DNA from: an uncultured Bacteroidales bacterium
GTDB lineage: Bacteria; Bacteroidota; Bacteroidia; Bacteroidales; P3
Reading direction: 5' to 3'
Assembly: GCA_900318835.1 (NCBI GenBank)
Contig: ONLW01000010.1
Span: 1 to 64,000, forward strand
DNA: 64,000 nt
Shown in pieces: positions 1 to 8,061 of this stretch. Both the position numbers and the translations under genes were made by a program. The notes below the pieces were generated by a model that saw nothing but the letters and a program-made list of their open reading frames with translations, made no database searches and had not been told where the DNA came from. The stretch's first letter is position 1. The number at the start of each line of letters is the position of its first letter.

Positions 1-758
1 GAAAATGAAGCTGATTCTACTGCCTTTCTCGCTGGAAGGGCTTCCTTCTTTTCACTCGTAACCGAAAACGCTCCCACCAGCTGCGTCAATTGGCTCCTGT
101 CACTCACATTCTTAATGGTTAAGGGAAATGTTACACCGTTGTACCTCAGTTTGTAAGTTCCATCTTTCAGCGAGCTCATAGGTTCACCGGCTGAATTCTT
201 TATATCCTCATATGGAAATGTTGTGCCATTTATACTTATTCCGTTTCCATCCGCTCCGAACGAATAATTTGTTATGGAATCATCCGCAGGCGTACCGGTG
301 GCAGTGCCAATAAAAGCATCAGCCACACCGTTCATTCCCGATGGATCGAAGATCTTAATATCGTTAAACTTTGTCTTCTCAACCTGGCCGTTTATCTCAA
401 GTTTAAGCTGCTTTATCTCATTCTGTAGTATCTGTCGGTCTTTTTGAGAGTTGGTGCCATTCGCTGACTTTACAGAAAGCTCAGTCATGCGGTGCATCAT
501 GCTGGTCATTTCAGCAAGTGATCCGTCAGCTACCTGTAGCATAGAGATTCCGTCCTGACAGTTATCTGTAGCCTGACTGAGTCCCCTGATGAGGGTACGC
601 ATCTTCTCAGAGATCGAAAGACCGGTCGCGTCATCCGCTGACCTGTTTATTCTGTAACCGGAGGAGAGCTTCTCTAAGTTCTTCGACTGGTCTTTCGTAT
701 TTACTTTAAAATGCCTCGAAGCGTTTGCTGCCGCGGCATTGTACGATATAGCAATCAT
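1..758 (-). CDS. Flagellin, N-terminal part (runs off the window edge)
   Basis: Translating the minus strand from the ATG at 758 gives about 252 residues beginning MIAISYNAAAANASRHF, followed by LSSGYRINRSADDATGLSIS. This is the conserved flagellin D0/D1 N-terminal helix pattern (PF00669), the part that packs the filament core and is recognised by TLR5. From about residue 160 the sequence changes to a variable Gly/Thr/Ser-rich domain. The C-terminal D0/D1 half lies outside the window. A perfect GGAGG ribosome site lies 6-10 bases before the start, and a sigma-28-like promoter lies upstream. Bacteroidales are generally not flagellated, and nothing else in the window concerns motility. The signals and codons (ATA, AGA, AGG) suggest Lachnospiraceae or another Firmicute. 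The identification as flagellin is firm; whether it truly belongs to this chromosome is not. Confidence 0.93.
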   Translation of the reverse strand, partial: MIAISYNAAAANASRHFKVNTKDQSKNLEKLSSGYRINRSADDATGLSISEKMRTLIRGLSQATDNCQDGISMLQVADGSLAEMTSMMHRMTELSVKSANGTNSQKDRQILQNEIKQLKLEINGQVEKTKFNDIKIFDPSGMNGVADAFIGTATGTPADDSITNYSFGADGNGISINGTTFPYEDIKNSAGEPMSSLKDGTYKLRYNGVTFPLTIKNVSDRSQLTQLVGAFSVTSEKKEALPARKAVESASF

Positions 759-792
759 TACTCATCCTCCTTCCATCACATTTACACTATTT

Positions 793-820
793 ATATCGAC
801 CCCCCCAAAAAAACTTAACC
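793..820 (-). promoter_or_regulatory. Sigma-28 (SigD)-type flagellar promoter
   Basis: On the minus strand, GGTTAAG (820-814) and TCGATAT (799-793) are separated by 15 bases. This fits the TAAA-N15-(C)CGATAT consensus of sigma-28/SigD flagellar promoters. It lies about 35 bp upstream of the flagellin ATG. The spacer is almost entirely a run of seven T followed by seven G, so its length could change by slippage. Confidence 0.75.
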
Positions 821-867
821 GATATCTGTAATTTTTTTTAATTTCCTCCAACCATCTTTCTCGCAAC

Positions 868-901
868 AAAAAAGAGCCGTGCAATGCACGGCTCTTTTTA
901 A
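868..901 (-). terminator. Rho-independent terminator after mtnN
   Basis: A perfect inverted repeat, GAGCCGTGC-AAT-GCACGGCTC, is flanked by A6 and T5 runs, so it can act in either direction. It starts 8 bases beyond the mtnN stop. It also separates mtnN transcription from the flagellin promoter region. Confidence 0.85.
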
Positions 902-908
902 TGCGAAA

Positions 909-1604
909 TCACAATCTCTCAAGCATCCCCATAACAAGCTTATCGGTATGCTCTATGGCTTTCTTCTCGAACTCACCATAATCCATGACAGCACTGCCAT
1001 CAGCCTTATCGGATATGGCACGGATAATTAGAAAAGGCGTATCATTTAACCAGGCAGCCTGGGCTACGGCTGCCCCCTCCATCTCAGCGCACATAGCGTG
1101 AAAATTTGCACTTAGCCACTTTTTCTTATCACTGTCAGAAATAAACTGGTCGCCACTCGCTATCCTACCTGAATAGATGCTAATTTCAGGATTTACTTCA
1201 TGGCAAACATCGCTAGCAACCTTAATAAGCTTCTTATCGCCCTTGAAGTAGCTCTCCTTCATACGAGGAATGATGCCCACGGGGTCACCGAAATAGCTCG
1301 TATCCATATCGTGCTGGACTGTATCCTCCGAAAGCACGATATCGCCTATATTAAGCCTGTTATCAATAGCTCCGGCGACACCGCAGTTTATGATGCAGTC
1401 GACACCAAACTTATCCACAAGAACCTGGGCCGCAAGGGCGGCATTTACCTTACCTATGCCGCTTTCTACTATTACAACATCTTGACCTGCGAGTTTCCCG
1501 GCTGTAAACACGCTTTTTGCTATCTCGCTATTAGCAGGATTCTCAACGCGGGCGATGAGCTTAGCTACTTCCTCACCCATCGCTCCTATAATTCCGATTT
1601 TCAT
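909..1604 (-). CDS. mtnN: 5'-methylthioadenosine/S-adenosylhomocysteine nucleosidase
   Basis: The 231-residue protein matches the family length. It hydrolyses MTA and SAH to adenine plus the thioribose or ribosylhomocysteine, feeding methionine salvage and AI-2 formation. The N-terminus MKIGIIGAMGEEV carries the acidic residue (E12 in E. coli) that activates water. The central GVAGA, the AEMEGAAVAQ motif and the C-terminal RAISDKADG (catalytic Asp in SDKAD) are all present. No Shine-Dalgarno sequence lies close to the ATG. Codon use is rich in ATA and CTT and includes AGG/AGA, unlike the GC-rich genes to the right and like the flagellin on its left. A TATATTTG box (1716-1723, minus) upstream resembles a Bacteroidales promoter, so the taxonomic origin is ambiguous. 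The function is confidently assigned. Confidence 0.95.
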   Translation of the reverse strand: MKIGIIGAMGEEVAKLIARVENPANSEIAKSVFTAGKLAGQDVVIVESGIGKVNAALAAQVLVDKFGVDCIINCGVAGAIDNRLNIGDIVLSEDTVQHDMDTSYFGDPVGIIPRMKESYFKGDKKLIKVASDVCHEVNPEISIYSGRIASGDQFISDSDKKKWLSANFHAMCAEMEGAAVAQAAWLNDTPFLIIRAISDKADGSAVMDYGEFEKKAIEHTDKLVMGMLERL

Positions 1605-1860
1605 AATGATGTTAAAATTTTTTTTGATCCTTGTTATAATAATTTTTCCGAAAAAACTCTGTATCTCTTTCCTGTTTCTGGGATGATTTTATAAGGAATA
1701 GATCAGTAGATGATGCAAATATAGCGTATTTCCTGGACTTGAAAGAATTTTTTGCAATAAATCGTATAAAAATCTTCTCAGTTTCAGAATTTTGTTGTAA
1801 TTTTACACTCGGAAATGAATTTTCAATCTTTAATTTTCAATTTTCATTTGCCCAGCAGTA
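1605..1860. other. AT-rich transition zone, possible contig or transfer junction
   Basis: About 250 bases with no convincing gene separate the ATA/CTT-rich mtnN from the GC-richer Bacteroidales sequence. It holds a minus-strand TATATTTG box at 1716-1723 and a stretch at 1819-1851 made of repeated TTTTCAAT/TTAATTTTC words. Similar words occur in the intergenic DNA at 38561-38590. Composition, codon use and promoter style change across this interval. Confidence 0.5.
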
Positions 1861-3166
1861 CACCCAGCAGGTACCCGACGAGGTGGGGGAGATACGCCTC
1901 GAGGGAAATGTGAACCTCATGGTGAAGTCCACCGATGGCGAAATGATGCTGCAGACCCCTGGCAAGTACCAGGTGGCTTCGGTGAAAAACAACCGCATGA
2001 CCATCAGCGATGGCGCCTACACCACCACGCTCCTACTTCCGGCTGGCCGCTCGATGACCTTTGTGGTCGAGGACAACTCCAGCCTCGTCTTCGTAGGCAG
2101 CTTCGGCAAGCGTCAGCAGCTCACCGTGCATACCGAAGATCATGCCCGCGCCCTCTTTAGCGGTTCGCTTGCCGACTCGGTGTGGGCTGTCAAGCTCACA
2201 CTCCAGGCTGAGGACTATTCTCAGATACACTCCGAGGTCCGCATGCTCAACTACGGATTCGAGGTTCTGCCCAATGACTACGCCCACATCACCGTCGACT
2301 GCTTCCAGGAACGGTACGAGCCTGGCATGGAGACGAGGAGCCAGACCGTTAGTGTATGTGAAAACTGCATTGTGAACTGGAACTACTGCTACAAAGACAC
2401 CGTCGAGAATGTCGGGTCTGATTCTCGCTATGCACAATATGTCCGCGACCGGAAGCAGCAGGCCATGCAGAGTCGTGACAGCGTGAAGACTGAAATACGG
2501 CACCGTTCGACCTCTTTCTCCGACGACGGGCAGACGAAACGCTCCATCTGGCGCTACCGTGATGTGGCCCTGAATTTTGCCTGGGGCTTCCACAACTGGG
2601 GCACCGGCATGTTCAACGGCTTTGAGGGCGTGGAAGGCGATGCTGCTATCCGCACCAGCTTCAATAATATCCAGCTTTCGGTAAACTACCCTATTATCGG
2701 CACCCGCCACTTCGGATTCTATGTCGGTCTAGGCCTCGAGTGGGATAAGTACAAATTTGAAGGCAAGGATATTACATTTAATACCGCCACCGATCCGCAC
2801 ACCTTCACCGACGGCGGCGATGCGACTTGCACCTCGTGGCTCAACACGCGCTATGTGGTTCTTCCGCTTACCTTCCGCTTCGACCTTTGGCACAACTGGT
2901 GCCTTACCCTCAGTGCCCTCCCTGGTATCCACTGGAGCGGCAGCCACACCGGCCTCCGCCGCGAGTATATCACCGACCTTGAGGAACACATTGACTACGA
3001 CCAAAGCGTCAACAAATACATCAACCCCTACAAGCTCGACCTCCGCGCCACCCTCAACTACGAAGGCATCGGCCTCTACTTTCAGGTGCCCACTATGAGC
3101 ACCATGCGCTCCAGTACCCAGGACCTCTACCCGATAAAATTCGGCATTATCCTGACGATGGATTGA
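1739..3166 (+). CDS. Outer-membrane beta-barrel protein with N-terminal GIN-like region
   Basis: The open frame extends from a TTG at 1739, but clearly coding sequence begins only at about 1850 (FAQQYTQQVPDE, which looks like the end of a signal peptide). The ATG at 1815 is out of frame, and the next in-frame ATG, at 1919, already lies inside the domain. The true start is therefore unresolved. The first roughly 120 residues after that are beta-rich and resemble the DUF2807/GIN putative adhesin fold. The C-terminal half (about residue 270 on) alternates aromatic and hydrophobic residues like the PorT/OMP_b-brl families and ends LYPIKFGIILTMD. It probably lies in the outer membrane. The 5' end may be damaged by the junction just upstream. 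The family call is moderate; the exact function is unknown. Confidence 0.6.
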   Translation: MKEFFAINRIKIFSVSEFCCNFTLGNEFSIFNFQFSFAQQYTQQVPDEVGEIRLEGNVNLMVKSTDGEMMLQTPGKYQVASVKNNRMTISDGAYTTTLLLPAGRSMTFVVEDNSSLVFVGSFGKRQQLTVHTEDHARALFSGSLADSVWAVKLTLQAEDYSQIHSEVRMLNYGFEVLPNDYAHITVDCFQERYEPGMETRSQTVSVCENCIVNWNYCYKDTVENVGSDSRYAQYVRDRKQQAMQSRDSVKTEIRHRSTSFSDDGQTKRSIWRYRDVALNFAWGFHNWGTGMFNGFEGVEGDAAIRTSFNNIQLSVNYPIIGTRHFGFYVGLGLEWDKYKFEGKDITFNTATDPHTFTDGGDATCTSWLNTRYVVLPLTFRFDLWHNWCLTLSALPGIHWSGSHTGLRREYITDLEEHIDYDQSVNKYINPYKLDLRATLNYEGIGLYFQVPTMSTMRSSTQDLYPIKFGIILTMD

Positions 3167-3210
3167 ATTTAAGCTTAAGGTTATATTAACCAGCCTTTTA
3201 CAGAAAAATG

Positions 3211-3246
3211 AACGGCCCTCGGCAGAACCCCTGCCGAGGGCCGTTT
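3211..3246 (+). terminator. Terminator hairpin after the barrel gene
   Basis: A 15-bp perfect stem (AACGGCCCTCGGCAG and its complement) with a 6-base loop lies 45 bases after the stop at 3166. It is preceded by A5 and followed by TTTCTAATT. It lies between convergent genes and could serve both. Confidence 0.8.
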
Positions 3247-3254
3247 CTAATTGA

Positions 3255-3366
3255 CTGATACTAAGCACCAACACCGTATCAACACCGTCCCAACACCGTA
3301 TCAACTCCCTACCAAGTCCTACCATGGTAGGAGATGATAGGGTGATGGTAGGTCGATGGTAGGTGT
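3255..3366. repeat. 11-bp-phased palindromic repeat, copy 1
   Basis: The palindrome is centred on CCATGG at 3322-3327. The left arm consists of units such as ATCAACACCGT and CCCAACACCGT; the right arm consists of units such as GATGGTAGGTC. Each unit is 11 bp. The left border CTGATACTAAGCACCA is shared with copy 2, which is inverted. It lies between the convergent ends of the barrel gene and cls. Confidence 0.85.
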
Positions 3367-3372
3367 TTTGGG

Positions 3373-4800
3373 CTAAAGAATGGGGGTGAAAATCCTTGCG
3401 GTAGACTGGACGAATTTCTGCAGGCGGGGACGGTGCTGCCACTTGTCGGGGTCGACGAGGGTGCATTCCTTCAGGTCGTCGAGAAAGATGTCGCGCTGGC
3501 GGCGGGCGATGTCCTCGTCGTAGATGAAGGCGTTGACCTCGAAGTTCTGCTCCAGGCTGCGGGGGTCGAGGTTAGTGGAGCCGATGGTGACGAAGTCGTC
3601 GTCGCAGACCATGGTCTTCGAGTGGAGGAATCCCTTGGTATACAGATAGATTTTGACACCGGCGGGCAGCAGGTCGCGGAAGTAGGACTTGGAGGCCGCC
3701 AAGGTGATGCGGCTGCGGTCGGCAACGGCGGGCAACATTAGCCTCACGTCGACTCCCGCCAAAGCTGCATTTCTGATTGCCAGTAGGATAGGGTGCGTCG
3801 GGAGGAAATAGGGAGTCTGTATGTAAAGGTAGCGGCGGCTCTGGGCGATGGCCTGCACCATGCCCTGCATGACGGTGTTCCACTCGTCCATGGGGCCCGA
3901 AGTGACTATCTGGGCAAATGCCTGATTGTTAGCTTGGACGGTGGTGTCGGCGGGCTCTATGGAAGGGAAGAATCGGGGGTCGTCGAGCAATTGTTTGGTG
4001 CAGAAGCGCCAGTCGGCGAGGATGGAGACCTCGAGTTGGCTCACGGCAGGTCCATGGAGACGGATATGGGTGTCGCGCCAGGCGCCGTGGTTGATACCGT
4101 CGCGGTAGCGGCGGGCGATGTTCATGCCGCCGGTGTAGCCTGTGTGGCCGTCGATGACCACTATTTTCCTGTGGGTGCGGCAATTGACGTCGCGTGTGAA
4201 CATCGAGGGTAGGAGTTTCTGGAACGACTGCACCTTGACGCCGCCGCGGCGCATGTGGTCGTAGTACTCGCTGCGGACGAAGAGGTTGGCCCAACTGTCG
4301 AACATCAGTCTTACGTCGACGCCCTCCTGGGCTTTGCGGATGAGCAGGCTGCTCAGCTGATGCCCTACTTCGTCGTTTTCAACAATATAGAACTGTATGT
4401 GTACGAAGCTCTTAGCGCGTGCGATGTCGTCGAGCATCGACTGGAACATGGGAGTGAAGTCGGTGAAGATACGCACCTCGTTGCCGCCGAGGACAGGGGT
4501 GTCATTGGCGTGGCGCATCATGGAGGCCAGCTTGTTGTATTTGTCGTTGGGAAGAGAGGCTATAATGTTGTTGCCCACGGCCTTATTGCGTAAGGTGTCG
4601 AATCGGGCCAACTCATTGGACTTGATGACGCGGCTGCTGCGGTAGTCTTTGCCCAAAAGCAGGTAAAAGATGGTTCCTACACCGGGAAGAAGGACGATGA
4701 AAATAATCCAGAACATTGATATATATGGTTTCCTGTTTTCAGATATCACCAATATCAATGAGCCAATGATGATGAGGCCGAGGATTATTTCGTAAATCAT
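3373..4800 (-). CDS. cls: Cardiolipin synthase (phospholipase D superfamily)
   Basis: The 475-residue protein begins with two membrane segments (about residues 2-20 and 28-50, PLDc_N type), followed by two PLD domains. The first HKD motif is HRKIVVIDGHTGYTGGMN, starting at His210; the second is HSKTMVCDDDFVTIGSTN, starting at His393. Both have the Lys, Asp and Gly/Ser-Asn residues needed for phosphatidyl transfer. It condenses two phosphatidylglycerols into cardiolipin at the inner membrane. It is the last gene of the minus-strand cluster that begins at rdgB, four bases after a small unknown gene. The length and motifs are standard for bacterial Cls. Confidence 0.95.
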   Translation of the reverse strand: MIYEIILGLIIIGSLILVISENRKPYISMFWIIFIVLLPGVGTIFYLLLGKDYRSSRVIKSNELARFDTLRNKAVGNNIIASLPNDKYNKLASMMRHANDTPVLGGNEVRIFTDFTPMFQSMLDDIARAKSFVHIQFYIVENDEVGHQLSSLLIRKAQEGVDVRLMFDSWANLFVRSEYYDHMRRGGVKVQSFQKLLPSMFTRDVNCRTHRKIVVIDGHTGYTGGMNIARRYRDGINHGAWRDTHIRLHGPAVSQLEVSILADWRFCTKQLLDDPRFFPSIEPADTTVQANNQAFAQIVTSGPMDEWNTVMQGMVQAIAQSRRYLYIQTPYFLPTHPILLAIRNAALAGVDVRLMLPAVADRSRITLAASKSYFRDLLPAGVKIYLYTKGFLHSKTMVCDDDFVTIGSTNLDPRSLEQNFEVNAFIYDEDIARRQRDIFLDDLKECTLVDPDKWQHRPRLQKFVQSTARIFTPIL

Positions 4801-4804
4801 AATG

Positions 4805-5014
4805 CTATTGTTTTTTCATTTGAGCACGTAGGTCGGCGGCGCGGGCGGTGAGCTGTGCTATCTGCATCTGCAGGAAGTCGTCGCTGTACTTGCGGTCGCA
4901 GAATCCGTTGCCTCGGGCCACGAAGGAATCGTCATCTTCCTGGTCGACGGAGAGGTCTTGGTAGCTGTCAAGCAGTCGGAGAGTGTCTTTAAGCTGTTCT
5001 TCAAGTGTCTTCAT
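4805..5014 (-). CDS. Small acidic/charged protein of unknown function
   Basis: This 69-residue protein is rich in Asp, Gln and Leu. The C-terminal half (FLQMQIAQLTARAADLRAQMKKQ) should form an amphipathic helix or short coiled coil. Its ATG overlaps the stop of the upstream HAD phosphatase gene (ATGA), which implies translational coupling. The cls gene starts 4 bases after its stop, so it sits in the middle of an operon and is very likely real. It has no signal peptide or membrane segment, so it should be cytoplasmic. I do not recognise the family. Confidence 0.75.
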   Translation of the reverse strand: MKTLEEQLKDTLRLLDSYQDLSVDQEDDDSFVARGNGFCDRKYSDDFLQMQIAQLTARAADLRAQMKKQ

Positions 5015-5775
5015 AATAATATCTCATTAACAGCGTTTTCAATACCTTCATTGTCTACATCGGTGGTTAGGCGGTCGGCATGTTGTTTTACCTTTTCGTC
5101 GGCATTGCCCATGGCCACACCGATGCCTGCCCACTCAAGCATCTCGATGTCGTTGGCGCCGTCGCCGAAGGCAAGTGTCTCCTCCTGACGGATGCCGAAG
5201 TGCTGGCAGATGGCTTCCATTCCATGTGCTTTGCTGTTGTTATGAGCCACGATGTCAGTGAAGTATGGGTGCCAACGTGGCAGCCGACAGTGGGGTAGGC
5301 TTGCTGCTACCGTGCTGTCCATCTCGCCAGGCATAATGGCGATAATTTGATAAGCGGTCTCGCTGCGCATGCGGTCGATCTCCACCACCGGTGGCATCTC
5401 GAATTCCAGTTGGTTGCGCAGTCTCAATCCCACCTCATTGGGCTGTGCAAGGAACATGTTGTTCTCTGTAAATATCATGGTACAGAGATTTTTATCCTTC
5501 GCAATATCAAGCCATGCTTGAAGCTCTTTATCGGGGATTGGATTGCTCAGTAATACCTTGTTGGGTGTGAACACCAACCCTCCGTTCATGGTTATTTTGG
5601 CCTCGAAAGTGACGGGCATCTTGGGGATGAGCACGTCGGGTCGGCCCGTGGAGAGGAAGGTCCGTATGCCGACTTTGTGCAGGCGGTCGAAAGCACGGAT
5701 AGTACCTGCCGAAACACGGTGTGTGGTGAAACTTAGCAGGGTGCCGTCTATGTCGAAAAATGCAGCTTTTATCAT
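5011..5775 (-). CDS. Cof-type HAD-superfamily phosphatase
   Basis: The 254-residue protein has all HAD motifs: DIDGTLL near residue 8 (nucleophile and acid/base Asp), STGRP near residue 42, a Lys in NNSKAHG, and FGDGANDIEMLEWAGIGVAMGNA for metal binding. The cap arrangement and length fit subfamily IIB (Cof), which acts on sugar phosphates, flavin mononucleotide and related small phosphate esters. The substrate cannot be told from sequence. Its start overlaps the transporter gene upstream by 4 bases and its stop overlaps the small gene downstream, so it is firmly within the operon. Confidence 0.92.
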   Translation of the reverse strand: MIKAAFFDIDGTLLSFTTHRVSAGTIRAFDRLHKVGIRTFLSTGRPDVLIPKMPVTFEAKITMNGGLVFTPNKVLLSNPIPDKELQAWLDIAKDKNLCTMIFTENNMFLAQPNEVGLRLRNQLEFEMPPVVEIDRMRSETAYQIIAIMPGEMDSTVAASLPHCRLPRWHPYFTDIVAHNNSKAHGMEAICQHFGIRQEETLAFGDGANDIEMLEWAGIGVAMGNADEKVKQHADRLTTDVDNEGIENAVNEILL

Positions 5776-6662
5776 TTCTTTTTAATTTGTGCTAATTGCC
5801 ATGCGTTCCACACATTCTGGAAAATGCTGTAGAAGGCTAGGAATACCGATGAAAGTGGGGTGAGGAAGGTGTTGGCCATCCAGATGCCCATGGCTGAGTT
5901 CTTCTGTCCGAGGAGCTGACCTCCGCTGATAACGTCGCCATATCTCTTGCCCAGCCAGCGGCCAAATCCAAACTGTATGATGCAGAAAACCAGTGATAAG
6001 ACGCCGAGCCAGAGGATGCTGCCCCAGTTGCCTTCGCCGTTAAGGAATATGTAGTCGATGGTTTGTCCGAGGGTGAAGAGCAGGGCTAGTGACCAGAGAT
6101 AGAAGCCTAGGCCTTTGTATTGTGCAATGAAATTGTTGACCCTCGGCAGCATGAACTGCATGAGTACGGCCAGGAAGAATGGCAGGGCGAGGGTGGAACC
6201 AATCTTGCTGAACATCAGTAGTAAACCGTCTACGAGGCCACGCTCTGGATGGTCTCCGATGAAACTGAATATCACCGGTGCCACTACGGCTACCATCAGG
6301 TTGCCCACGATGGTGTAGGTGGTCACAGTCTCACGGTTGGCGCCAAGCATGCAGGCTACTACCGCTACCGACGATGCCACTGGACATAAAATGCCTATCA
6401 GAACACCCTCGGCTACGATGTGGCTGCCGCCGAAGAGTGTGATTGCCATATAGCACGAGGTGCTTACCACTACCTGAAAGAGTATCAACCAAAGGTCGAT
6501 TATAGTCATGCGCAGGCGGCGTAGGTCGACGGCGGTGAAGGTAAGTAGCAGGATGCAGAAGATGATGAAGGGGACGAGGAATGAGAACATGGCGCACCAG
6601 CGGTGAAGCAGGAGGCCTAGAATGATGGCGACGGGGAGGACGTATGGTCGAAAACGTTGCAT
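5772..6662 (-). CDS. Bile acid:sodium symporter-like (BASS) membrane transporter
   Basis: The 296-residue protein is almost entirely hydrophobic, with about nine or ten predicted membrane helices. The pattern GNLMVAVVAPVIFS in the middle and SGGQLLGQKNSAMGIWMANTFL near the C-terminus resemble the crossover helices of the SBF/BASS fold. The substrate is unknown; bacterial members move organic anions with sodium. It overlaps the HAD gene by 4 bases and abuts punA, so it may transport a nucleoside-related or other anionic metabolite, but that is inference. Confidence 0.75.
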   Translation of the reverse strand: MQRFRPYVLPVAIILGLLLHRWCAMFSFLVPFIIFCILLLTFTAVDLRRLRMTIIDLWLILFQVVVSTSCYMAITLFGGSHIVAEGVLIGILCPVASSVAVVACMLGANRETVTTYTIVGNLMVAVVAPVIFSFIGDHPERGLVDGLLLMFSKIGSTLALPFFLAVLMQFMLPRVNNFIAQYKGLGFYLWSLALLFTLGQTIDYIFLNGEGNWGSILWLGVLSLVFCIIQFGFGRWLGKRYGDVISGGQLLGQKNSAMGIWMANTFLTPLSSVFLAFYSIFQNVWNAWQLAQIKKK

Positions 6663-7480
6663 TAGAGGCGTCTGACTATGTTGGTAAAGAGGACGGTCAT
6701 GCGGTCGGCTGCACGGTCGGCGGCACGGATGACGTCATTGCCGTCGTTTACTACGCCGTTACCCAAGTCATTGGCTTGGTTTGTGATGACGCTCATGCCA
6801 AAGACTTCCATGCCGCTATGGCGTGCCACGATGACCTCGGGCACGGTGGACATGCCGCAGGCGTCGGCACCCCAGGCGTTGTACATGCGATACTCGGCGG
6901 GTGTTTCGTAGGTTGGACCGGTGCCGGCTACGTAGACACCTTCGCGGAGGCTGAGGCCCAGATGTTTGGCCTCTTCATGGGCGATAGTGCGGATGCGGCG
7001 ACTATAGACTTCGGTCATGTCGGGGAATCGGGGGCCGAAGTCTTCCTTGTTGGGTCCCACTAAAGGGTTGGGCATGAAGTTGATATGATCGGTAATGACC
7101 ATTAGGTCGCCCACGTGGAAGTCGGGGTTGACGGCTCCGGAAGCGTTGCTCACCAGTACCTGGCGGATACCCATCCGAGCGAAGACGCGCATGGGGTAGG
7201 TGACCTCCTCCATGGTGTAACCTTCGTAGTAGTGGAAACGCCCCTGCATGGCCATAACTGTCTTGTTTCCAAGAGTTCCAATGATAAGATTGCCCTTGTG
7301 GCCGATGGCAGTGGAGGTTTTGAAATGGGGGATGTCGCAGTAGGGAATAATCAGCGGATTCTCAATCTTTTCGCCCAACTTGCCGAGGCCGCTGCCCAGC
7401 ACGATGGCGATGGCGGGCAACGGGCGGTCGCTGTGAGTGATTGTGTCGTTCAGATATTGTGCAGTCTCGTCGTATTTCAT
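6662..7480 (-). CDS. punA: Purine nucleoside phosphorylase (trimeric type)
   Basis: The 272-residue protein matches the trimeric PNP family. The phosphate loop GSGLG is near residue 29. QGRFHYYEGY, SNASGAVNPDF, GTGPTYETPAEYRM and GMSTVPEVIVARHSGMEV follow in order, with the substrate-base loop VITNQAND. It cleaves (deoxy)guanosine and inosine with phosphate, for purine salvage in the cytoplasm. The gene starts 4 bases inside the bifunctional-nuclease-like gene and stops at the first base of the transporter gene. Together with rdgB, the cluster has a nucleotide-handling theme. Confidence 0.96.
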   Translation of the reverse strand: MKYDETAQYLNDTITHSDRPLPAIAIVLGSGLGKLGEKIENPLIIPYCDIPHFKTSTAIGHKGNLIIGTLGNKTVMAMQGRFHYYEGYTMEEVTYPMRVFARMGIRQVLVSNASGAVNPDFHVGDLMVITDHINFMPNPLVGPNKEDFGPRFPDMTEVYSRRIRTIAHEEAKHLGLSLREGVYVAGTGPTYETPAEYRMYNAWGADACGMSTVPEVIVARHSGMEVFGMSVITNQANDLGNGVVNDGNDVIRAADRAADRMTVLFTNIVRRL

Positions 7481-8028
7481 TGGATTCCTTTTATTTGTTC
7501 AATTCTTTTCTGTAGCTCGGCTGCTTTCTCATACTCCTCGCGTTCCTCGCAAAGGCGGAGCTCCTCTTCCAGCCGGGCAATCTCGTGCTTTGGGTCATCG
7601 CTGTCGGAAAAGAGCGAGGCTGTACTCTCCATCTTGACGCCCGTCTCCTCCAGCACATCGTCGGCCACCATGATGGGACAGCCGCAATGGAGCGCCAGGG
7701 TGATGGCGTCGGAGGTGCGGCTGTCGAACTTCTTGTCGTTGAATCCATCGGTAGTGTGGAGGGTGGCATAGAAGATTCCTTCCATTACATGGTCAATAGT
7801 GACTTCTTTGATACTCAAACCGTAATCATGCATTACATGAGCCATCAGTTCATGTGTCATTGGACGGCGAGTGGGCACCGATTCTTTGGCCAAAAGGATG
7901 CCTTCGGCCTCATGGGCGCCGATGAAAATGGGTATCTGGAGGCCGCTGACGGGCTCGCAGAGCATCAGGATGTAACTGCCACTCTGCGACATGCCGCTTT
8001 GGATGGTGAGAGGGAAGACTTGTTTCAT
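7477..8028 (-). CDS. Bifunctional nuclease-like (DUF151) protein with UVR motif
   Basis: The 183-residue protein has a BFN/DUF151 domain at residues 1-130: IPIFIGAHEAEGI, MTHELMAHVMHDYG and RTSDAITLALHCGCPI. It ends with a helical UvrB/UvrC-type motif (EEREEYEKAAELQKRIEQIK, about 160-179) that typically mediates protein contacts. This combination is widespread in Bacteroidetes; the biochemical role is uncertain, with nuclease activity reported for plant relatives. It overlaps punA by 4 bases and follows rdgB at 33 bases. Confidence 0.88.
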   Translation of the reverse strand: MKQVFPLTIQSGMSQSGSYILMLCEPVSGLQIPIFIGAHEAEGILLAKESVPTRRPMTHELMAHVMHDYGLSIKEVTIDHVMEGIFYATLHTTDGFNDKKFDSRTSDAITLALHCGCPIMVADDVLEETGVKMESTASLFSDSDDPKHEIARLEEELRLCEEREEYEKAAELQKRIEQIKGIQ

Positions 8029-8061
8029 GTTTAAGGAGTTGTGAGACAGGGGGATGTGGAG

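Noticed and set aside
1200-1694. Plus-strand open frame across mtnN
   Set aside because: Overlaps the well-supported mtnN on the other strand and has no recognisable domain.
3255-3366. CRISPR array, considered because of the regular short units
   Set aside because: Units are 11 bp with no unique spacers and are arranged as a palindrome; no cas genes are present.
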